In this document: piece after piece, positions 55,955-64,000 of the stretch
How the letters are laid out: every line of letters starts with the position of its first letter
Position numbering within the stretch: the first letter of the stretch is position 1
Source: Glebionis coronaria
Taxonomy: Eukaryota > Streptophyta > Magnoliopsida > Asterales > Asteraceae
NCBI GenBank assembly: GCA_025667525.1
Contig: CM046879.1
Coordinates: 358,918,752-358,982,751, forward strand
Direction of reading: 5' to 3'
DNA length: 64,000 nt
The notes under the pieces: model-generated
Databases searched by the model: none
What the model was told of the DNA's origin: nothing
Seen by the model: the letters and a program-made list of their open reading frames with translations, nothing else
Position numbers and translations under genes: made by a program

Positions 55955-58205
55955 TCCTTTATACCGGTTGCTTTTTGGGCCTTGTTAATCATATAAGCCA
56001 CATCAAAAATAGACCATACCATGATTTTCCCTAAATGTTCACATTTTGAGGGGATCGAGTCGAGCTCATGACTCGGTAATCAAAAACGAGGTGCCTCGTG
56101 GGGGAGATCCCATGCCTATCTTTTATGCTTACTATTCGCTAATAAGGGGACTTGTACCCTTTCAACTCATTGTCTCGTGGTTGTTTGTGATTGTGTTATC
56201 TAGATCATCATCATCATCTACGATTGAAGACTCTCGTGTTCGTTTATGTGAGCCTCCATCGTTCGTTTGAAGAAGTTTTTCACGATTCCATGACATATCC
56301 TTTATTGTTCTAACAATTATCTTTTAGCATAATTAATAAATGGCTTTAGGTATATTGTTGATCACCCTTTCCATGCTAGATCCTAAGCATTCGATTCTTC
56401 GTCTCTAGTATGGGGGTGCTCCACCTTTAGACTCGAAACATTGAGGACAATGTTTACTTTTAGTATGGGGGGTGAATAGGTACTTGCTTTGCTACGCCTT
56501 CACGCTTTCCAATTTTCAATGTTTTGTTTTGCTAATAAGGCTAAAAATGGCCAAATTTTAATTTTTTCTTAAGTGTTCATAAGTGTTTTTAAGGCACGAA
56601 TGTATATTTTCCGTTGGGTAGAATAAGAGTTAATTTTTGACTTGATGGGCATTTGGAGCCATTTACATTCCTTAACCCGCTCAATTCAAGTTTTGCTAGA
56701 CTTTTATATAGGGAGCTTTAAAACGCGAAAGTCTTAATTCATACGGGTTAAGAACAAGAACTTTTCGCAAGTTCATATAATTGATTCTAGAAAGCCACTT
56801 ATTAAGGGAACTTTAAACGCATTCTCTAAACTTGAAAAATTCCAAGAAAGTGCAAGATCCTATAGGTGGCTTGAAAACCCAAAACTTTGATTTGATATAG
56901 TCTTAATGAAAGCTAATCAAAATTTGGCTTAATTTTGACTTGCATGGCTAAGTATTCACGAGTCTCTTTAATTAGAGGTCTTTATATAGTGAAGAACGAG
57001 AAATGATAGAGTTAGACAAGTGATCATGCTAAACGTAGAACATGAAAGTGTTCTTTCAAAAACTCATATGTTTTTAATTGTGGCTTTTTCTTCCCATAAG
57101 ATCAATGCATTAGAAATAAATCATAATTGCAATAAGTAAGGTCGTACGATTTGAAAGGTTACTTAGCCTCTAGCGCAAGATCGTTTAAAAGTTGCTCGGG
57201 TTGAATAGAGTTCATAGCCAAGGCATAACTTATTGAAGCGGGACGCGAAGATTGGCGATTATCCAAAAAGGCCCTAACAAGGCATGAGGAGCTCTATTTT
57301 TGCTAAAGATCCAAAGATGATGTGAAGTATCATTATTCCTAAATCAATATGAAGGATCGAGACACACGACGAGAAGCAATTACTCCCCTAAAGAATGGAG
57401 AAAGTCTATCCAAAAAGACCCTAACAAGGTATGAGGATAAATATATCCAAGTCCGAAAAGGAGGCGGATCGTTGTATATCAAAATCCAAAGTAAAGATTG
57501 AAGAAAAATGATGAAGTCGTGGTCCAATATGAAGAATCTCTCAAAAACGTCAAGTGAAGAAATTCCAAATATATGAAGAGAAGACCATAATTTCAAAAAC
57601 GTCTTCCCAAGATTTGAAGTATGAAGTACATGCCAAATATCGGTCTGAGAAAGGTCTCAAATCGTGAAACAAGTTATGCCAAGATATGAACTTAAGGAGA
57701 TACACGAGAAGCCGTTTTAAAAGATTTTGTCCTTCGGCTAACTATTGATCAAATCGTGCTACTTTGCTTTCGGACTAATAACTACTCAAATAAGTCAAAT
57801 ATGAATCACTTGTGATCCATGACAAATAGATAAAAATGTTAGTAACCCATTTCCTTTTATAATAACTAGGATTGCGGGGAGAAAAAGTATTACACAATTT
57901 GGACGTATGAGTAGTGTTAGCATTGTGATTTGTACCAAGAATGATCTTGTTTTTGCACTTAGCATGGAATGTATGACAATCAAGGATGACGAAGTTTACT
58001 CTAAGGGACATTTACTTGTTTCTATTCTTTGACCCTAAAAGTCACTTATTGATGAAAATCATACATTATGTCTTTACACATCATCGTAGTATGTTGCAAG
58101 TCTTTTACTCTTCAATAAAGGTTAATAAAAATTGAACTTTGGTGATGCTTAGATACTTTATTCTAGCATTGCGTGAGGGCACGGCAATGGCTTAGTATGG
58201 GGGAG
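55955..58205 (+). other. E3 3' untranslated region with repeated purine tracts
   Basis: Non-coding. Holds a GAGTC..GACTC stem (56057-56075), a TGGG/CCCA hairpin with six-base loop (56099-56112), a tract-hairpin-tract module (56406-56474) and the terminal tract AGTATGGGGGAG (58194-58205). Blocks at 56690-57760 match E1 and E0. The 56046-56270 ORF falls on these conserved non-coding signals and is not retained. Confidence 0.8.
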
Positions 58206-61200
58206 TGATGAGATGGCATTTATACATGATCTCATCGTTCTTTTCGGGCTTTAAATGCATAAAAATGTCATAAAATACCATATATATGCTTGTGTTTGTT
58301 TACTTGTGTATTTTAGGTATGGATATCGTGAAAAAGACAAAAGATCACAAGATACAAGGAAAACGGACACGAGAAACGAAGCCGTACAAAGAACCGGGCC
58401 CTAATCATGGAATTCTCAACAAAATACCTTGAAGACAAACAAGATTGATCCTCATTTATTGAAGAAATGACACTTAAAACCCTTGTATATTAATAATTAC
58501 AAGTTTGGTCCCTTAAGTTTGTCAAAATTACACAAAAGGTCCTTCAACTTTGAAGAAATGGCAAGAATAGTCCCTCAACAAATAAAAATTGCCAATAATG
58601 GTCCCTCATGAAGATTAAGATACATTGAAGACCTTTGAAGATCAACATTGTCCAAAATCAGCCCTTGCAATATTCAAAAATGTCAAATATAACCCTTGAA
58701 ACACTTTTTGGAAAGTTTGTGCCAAAAGAGACAAGTGATGAAACGTTGATACAAAGGAAATAGGCGCTGATGGGTTTTTAAACACAAAAGACAAAAGAAA
58801 GAAAGAATAAGGGCCAAAGCTGTTAACTTCAAACATTCAAACACGTTTTTGCGCCAAACAACATAACACTCCTACAAAAACGGATCAAAAGGACAACTAT
58901 TCACCTTTACAGCCCAGATTTTACACAACTTAAAACAAAGGGTAAAATGAAATTACCCAGGCACACGTTTGATTCACACATGCAGGAACCTATCCCACAC
59001 ACAAAACCCTCATCTCCACTCACTATGGACCCCACCCCAATACCCTTTCCACCAATCAGCAAGCAACTTAGCCTCCAAGTCATGTGACGTGTCAAAATCA
59101 ACAGCTGACAACGTTTGCTTCATTCCAAAGCTGAAATGAAAATCCAGGATCATTTTAAACAGCTCACACCAAGGATTCGTCTAGAAGGACTTAAGGACAA
59201 ATAGGGAATTTCACATCTAGGGTTTATGAACAGTGTAGCATTGGCATTTGCCTATAAAAAGACTCCTCAACATGTGAGAGAGCTTTTGTTCCAGTTTTAG
59301 GCTATTAATCTTTGTAATTCCTTTTTAAGTTAAATAAAATTTGAATTTCTGAAAATTTGAAATCTCTTTTTGATTTAGTTAAAAGTTTCGTGTTTGAGTA
59401 GCCTAATTCTGAGTTCCATTTGATTGTGAAGGCCTACCTTAATCTTGTGGTTAAGGCACGTCTTGTTTCATAAGGTTTTTAAGGTTTGAAAAACCTTGAA
59501 ATCCTAGGTTCTGTTTTGGTTATTTTGTGTACTAACCCTTGACCATTAGCTATAAGCTCTTACAAGCTTGTTGACACCAAGCTTGTGAAGAGATTAGAGC
59601 CCTTGGTTGAGTTGTTGCTGTTTGTGTTGAAGATATTAAGTCCTTGAGGTTCTACTTTGAACCATCAACCAAGGCAGTTTGCATCATCTTCATTGAAGTA
59701 CCTTGGTCTTGTTCTAGTTGTTGAACAAGGTCCAAGGAGCATTGCTGGCCTTCCTAGGATGTTGTGGAAGGCAGGTATAATCCCTTGTTAAGATTCCCCT
59801 AAAAATTTCATGTTTATGACTGTTTTTGATTTGGTGCTTTGATTTTGAGTATTGGTGTTTGTGCTGGTGATTTTTGAGTTTGATTGTGTTATTTGCTTTT
59901 GTTTAAGTGTTTTTGATCATTAAAATCAGTAGGTTATTAGTTAAAATCAGAAGTCTGTATGATAAGTGCTTGATTAAGGGTTGTTTGGGATTACTGCATA
60001 AGTCTGTCAACGTCTGATTTGTTCCTGTCAGCGTTTGATTTAAACTTATCAGCGTTTGTTAAGTGCTTGTGTGTTGTATGCAAGTATTGGTATCTGCTGT
60101 TTGGGAGTATTTGTGCATCTGTTTGCAGGTTTTGTGGGCTTAAACACATTGATTCATAGATTGGCTCTAAAATCTTCATAACTTGGTAAAATTGGCTAGG
60201 ATTTTGAGGACACCTAGATCTAAGCATAGGTTAAGGGTAACAAGTGCTAAATCATAGCTAATCACACCAGGGTAGAAGGATTTGAGGCGTGAAATTGGAT
60301 TAAGTGTCAAGTATATCAGCAAACTTGTTTCTGCATATGTTCTTTGTTCATTAGTAACTTTTTATGCTTTGATCTTGTTATTTTCTTTGATTCAGTGTTT
60401 AATTCTTGTTGCATTGTTATTTCTAGCATTAGGATTGTTGTATTGCTGCTTAGTTCTTATTTGTTTGCTGCTTGTGAGGATATTTGGGTATTTGGATTGC
60501 TTTGTTCATAGCTTATAAGCTCACTGGCTTATTGGCTTATTGATGCCAAAATACATCAAGTTTACCCAACTGGTAAGCCTTGATTCACAAGGTTTGCACT
60601 CAAACCTTGACCAGCAGGGTGAAAAACAAGTCCTTACACTTCTTTAGGTCTGTCAGCGCCTACTTTGTTCCTGTCAGCGTTTGATTTCCACTTATCAGCG
60701 TCTAACTATAACCTGTCAGCGTTTGACATTTGGTTTGACTGAATTTGGATTTGGCCCATTTGAGGGCCCATTAGGGGTATTTTGGTAATTTCACTTTCAT
60801 TTTCTGATTATTTAGGTTTAAATAAACTAGTTTGCAAGTTTTTAGAATTTTTTTATAATTTTTGGATTTTTAATATTATTTTATTATTATTTTATTATTA
60901 TTTTTAAAATTTTACATTTTCCAACTTTTTACATTTTTCTTAGGTTAAATACATTAAAATAGGAATTTAGCAACTTTTAGAATAATTTTGTCAATTCTAG
61001 ATTAATTTTTATAATTATTTTAAGTTTTAATAATTTTTAATTCATTTTAAATAGTTTTTATTAGTTTTAAAATTTCTAAAAATAGTTTTTAATCATTTTA
61101 GGTCATTTTAGAGGTTTATCAATTGAAAAATCTTGATTTGGGCTTTTTAATAATTTATTTGATTTTTAGGGCTTTAATTAGCATTTAAAAATTGAATATT

Positions 61201-61588
61201 TAATTATTTAAAAGGTTTGAAAAAGTTTTGATAATTGGTAAACTCTTAGTTTATTATTTTTGATTTTTGGTGAATTTTTGGTAATTTTTAGAATTTATTT
61301 TATTTTTGGTAATTTTTTTTAGGTTCTACGTCTTAACTTTCTAATAGTGATTTTTAGTTAATTTTTATTTTTTCGACTTTGTCATTTTCTCTTCTAATCC
61401 CCTTCTAAACCAATCATTAATCACAAACATTTGGCAAGTTTTTCACACACATATACCTCCTTGGGAAACGAACTTGGACTTCATTTGGGTCATTAGTGCT
61501 CGGTTTTCCTAAACCGACACTTAACGCTTACCACTATTTTGTTGCTTTGTTTTTCCTAAAATAGAGTATATACAAAATCACTACATCA
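58206..61588 (+). repeat. E3 3' LTR
   Basis: 3383 bp, same length and structure as the 5' LTR, with about 20 scattered differences. Confidence 0.95.
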
Positions 61589-61731
61589 ATCACTCTCTCC
61601 TACATAATTTTGAGAGTGATTGTATGTGATCCTCCAAGAAGAAGAAAAAAATGGTGAACTAATACCTAAGAGATATCAGCGTGGAGAAGGTTCTTAGTCG
61701 TCTCTACTGACAAGGAGACGCTAGACTCTGG

Positions 61732-62837
61732 TTATTTGTCAGCTGTAGGCTCTTTAGCCACATCCTCTAGAGAAGTGGATGGGTTCTTCTTAGTCTTCTT
61801 CGTCTTGGAAGGATTAACAGAAGGGGTTTCAGAGGAAAGGGGGATGTCTTTCCTCTTCTTCTTCTTTTCCTTGAGCACCTTGGGCTGAGAAGTGGACTGC
61901 ACAGAGGTCTTGGACAAAGACTTGTCAGTTTGTCTTTCAGCAATCACCTCATTGTGAGGGATCAAGGGCTCTCCATCATCAGCGAGTAACCCAACAACCT
62001 TCATCATATGCCTGCTGAGAGTCACTTCATCCTCTAAGGGAGTCTTCAGTGAGGCTGGAGTGATGCGATAGGGAGAGAAGGAGTGAAGTTCATCATTGGT
62101 GTAGGTTTCACCAAGCATATCCTCTATGATGAGAGAGAGATATCTTGTGTAGCAGATAGTGGCCATTCGATGCTTCTTCCCATTGTTTTCCAGCTTTGCA
62201 ATGAGGTCAGTGTAAAGTATGTGGGTGATCCCTATATCTTTCCCCTAAATCAAGCTGTAAGCAATTGCTTGTTGAGCACCATTAAGCTGATCATGCGACC
62301 CCCTGGTTTCCTCTCAGACATTTCACTATGTAAAGCATCAGTGTCCTTCATGTGGGTGAGAAGTAATTGACTTTGATCAGTGATTTGCTTTGGAAGCCTT
62401 GTGTGGCGAAGGGTTTGTCATCGTCATCCTGAGGACGAAAGGTAGCCAGAGCCTTCTTCACCGTGGCGCTGGCTGGAACAGCGGACATGCCTTCATTGAC
62501 AGGAAGTCCAATGACTTTGCCAAAGGTGTAGAAATCAAAGGTGAGAGTTTGTGGATGTGTAGGAAAGGTTGAAGGTGATGTGTGAAGAGGTTTGATCAAC
62601 TTCAGCGCTGTACCAGAACTCCCTCAAGTATTGATGGTAGAATGTGGAGGGTTCCCTAGTTATGGATTCGTTAATGGTGGAGTTCTTGAGGAAGGATAAC
62701 AAAGGATGGTAGAGAGGATTGTTATGTTTCAAGAGAGATACACAGTTGTTAAGGGCGATCTTCCCATGGTTTATCCTAAAATCTAAATTCGAGGCGGCCA
62801 ATACGGTGAACGAGGTGGTTGCTGATGAAGACGCCAT
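61732..62837 (-). pseudogene. Late ORF (envelope position) of SIRE-like element, N-terminal part
   Basis: Starts at the ATG complement 62835-62837 (MASSSATTSFTVLAASNLDF). Recognisable family words: STFYHQYLREFWYSAEVD, LTFDFYTFGKVIGLPVNEG, MATICYTRYLSLIIEDMLGE, LSRHMMKVVGLLADDGEP, then a Lys/Ser/Pro-rich tail. Frameshifts near 62560 and 62350 and stops between 62180 and 62290 break it. It ends in a stop at 61732. AGGTATTAG at about 61668 and AACAG at about 47735 (element sense) could be donor and acceptor of an intron holding the tandem array; this is inference. Confidence 0.72.
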
Positions 62838-63169
62838 TGTTGTTGGAAGGAAGAAATGGAGGATTTGAAGAGATGAATAGTATGTGTGTGTGAAAATAAT
62901 GAGTAATGTGATAGAAAAATGAGTCAAGGGTTTTGATAAAAGGTTTTTCCGTTTTACAATTAAAGCATTAAATGCAAAAGTTTACCTTTTAGGAAAAGTG
63001 GGACCCCTTGACCCTTCATGTGATTTTTCTGTCCCCTTGGAAAGTGGGAAAGTTGTTGACATTGAAGGACAATCATTTGAATTGAATAGGGAATATATTA
63101 ACTCCCATTGGAATGTAACTACCTCGTTACATTCAATTCCCTTAAATGCCCAAAGACATAGATCATTTA

Positions 63170-64000
63170 TCAGATTTGTTTACCAATATTGAGCATACCC
63201 AGCTCAGCAACGAGCCTAGTAAAACTTGGCTCAGCCAGAGGCTTGGTGAAAATATCAGCGAGCTGGTATTCAGTGGGTATAAAGTGAAGCTCAATATCAC
63301 CTTTTAAAATATGGTCTCTGATAAAGTGATACCTGATGTCAATATGCTTAGTTCTGGAATGAAGTACCGGATTATTGAAGATGGCTATAGCACTTGTGTT
63401 GTCGCAGAATATGGGAACTTTTTCATAATTGATCCCATAATCAGCCAGCTGACTTTTCATCCAGAGAACTTGAGCACAGCAACCAGCCGACAACTACATA
63501 TTCAGCTTCAGCTGATGACATGGCCAGTGAGTTTTGTTTCTTTGCACTCTAGCATAACAACTTTCCTCCAAGGATTTGACAACTCCCAGAGGTGCTCTTT
63601 ATATCAAGGCAACATCGAGTGTAGTCTGAGTCAGAGTAGGCTTTGAGGTCGAATCTTGATCCATTTGGATACTAAAGACCCAGTGTGGGAGGTCCTTTTA
63701 AGTACCTGAAATTTCTTTTGACAGCTACAAGATGGGATTCCTTGGGGTTAGCTTGGTACCTAGCACAGAGACATGTGGCAAAATGTATGTCTGGTCTTCC
63801 AGTTGTGAGGTACCTCAATGACCCAATCATACCTCTTTATAAGCTCTCATTAACAGAGACCCCTGAGTCATCAGCTCCCAAGTTGTTGGGAGGAAGCATG
63901 GGGTATTTCATTGATGCACAATCAGACAGATCATACTTCTTGAGGAAATCCTTAACTTATTATTCTTGACAAATGGAAATTCCTTTTGAATTTTGTTTAA
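63170..64000 (-). pseudogene. RNase H and end of RT of SIRE-like copia pol, partial
   Basis: The minus-strand frame 63170-63493 is the copia RNase H end (SQLADYGINYEKVPIFCDN, SRTKHIDIRYHFIRDHIL, LADIFTKPLAEPSF). Upstream, in other frames, come SAEAEYVV, STSGSCQILGGKL, the RT C-terminus (RYLTTGRPDI; QANPKESHL) and VKDFLKKYDLSDC. Small deletions around 63490-63640 break the frame. The rest of pol lies beyond the window. Confidence 0.85.

Larger units (their letters stand above)
48511..61588 (+). mobile_element. E3: young Athila-like gag-pro retrotransposon, no RT or integrase
   Basis: 13.1 kb. LTRs 48511-51893 and 58206-61588 are both 3383 bp. ATCAC flanks the element (48506-48510, 61589-61593). 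Perfect tRNA-Asp primer site and clear polypurine tract. One 1150-codon gag-protease ORF is intact; nothing resembling RT, RNase H or integrase occurs in the remaining 2.2 kb. By eye the LTRs differ at about 20 positions (0.6 percent), so insertion is recent. It would need pol from an autonomous Athila relative. Confidence 0.93.
44707..64000 (-). mobile_element. SIRE-like Ty1/copia element, 3' part, split by E3
   Basis: Minus strand. 3' LTR 44707-45568, polypurine tract next to it, a long late (envelope-position) ORF in two parts, then RNase H and RT reaching the window edge. The 5' LTR, gag, protease, integrase and most of RT lie beyond 64000. It is interrupted at 48511-61588 by E3. RT-RNase H followed by a long extra ORF before the 3' LTR is the SIRE/Maximus arrangement. 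Inserted into the C2 gag. Confidence 0.85.

Overview
This is a repeat-dense stretch of a plant nuclear genome, almost entirely nested LTR retrotransposons. Plastid DNA occurs only as broken, rearranged pieces (a nuclear plastid insertion, NUPT). No intact host gene is recognised. A dicot is likely. Several retroelement proteins (the Cys-rich/acidic ORF pair at 3.0-4.5 kb, the copia late ORF at 45.7-62.8 kb, the LINE-like C-terminus at 26.7 kb) resemble families I remember from Asteraceae genomes; that is recollection, not a search result.

Layout. (1) 1-26.4 kb: an old non-autonomous Athila-like element, here called E0, survives in pieces (1-673, 8685-8851, 25266-26147, LTR remnant from 26148). 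A second member of the same family, E1 (674-8684, target duplication ATAGC), sits inside it. A mosaic NUPT (8852-25265: rps16, ycf2, a gypsy RT scrap, ycf3, psbD, trnI-CAU, rpl23) is also inserted in E0. The ycf2 piece was then split by a Tekay-like Ty3/gypsy chromovirus on the minus strand (10047-20962, target duplication GGATC). (2) 26.4-36.5 kb: a LINE-like 3' fragment, then AT-rich LTR-like DNA hosting a 6.9 kb element with 0.33 kb LTRs (27477-34397, target duplication GCGAC). This element has no gag or pol but carries a 3.7 kb array of roughly 100 tandem hairpins. (3) 36.5-44.7 kb: relics, comprising a truncated copia 5' end, a dead PIF/Harbinger transposase, two miniature LTR elements, a candidate copia LTR, and a copia LTR plus gag. 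(4) 44.7-64 kb: a SIRE-like Ty1/copia element on the minus strand, running off the right edge. It is split by a young 13 kb Athila-like gag-pro element, E3 (48511-61588, target duplication ATCAC, two LTRs of exactly 3383 bp).

Most notable: the tandem hairpin array, whose stem arms change in matched pairs and which has 221 bp and 953 bp higher-order periods; a polypurine-hairpin-polypurine module with identical 55 bp spacing in three elements of two families; a second tandem array (about 105 bp unit) inside the copia element with covarying stems; and plausible introns in the Tekay-like gag. E1, E3 and the hairpin element all lack reverse transcriptase and integrase, so they would have to be mobilised by enzymes from autonomous relatives.
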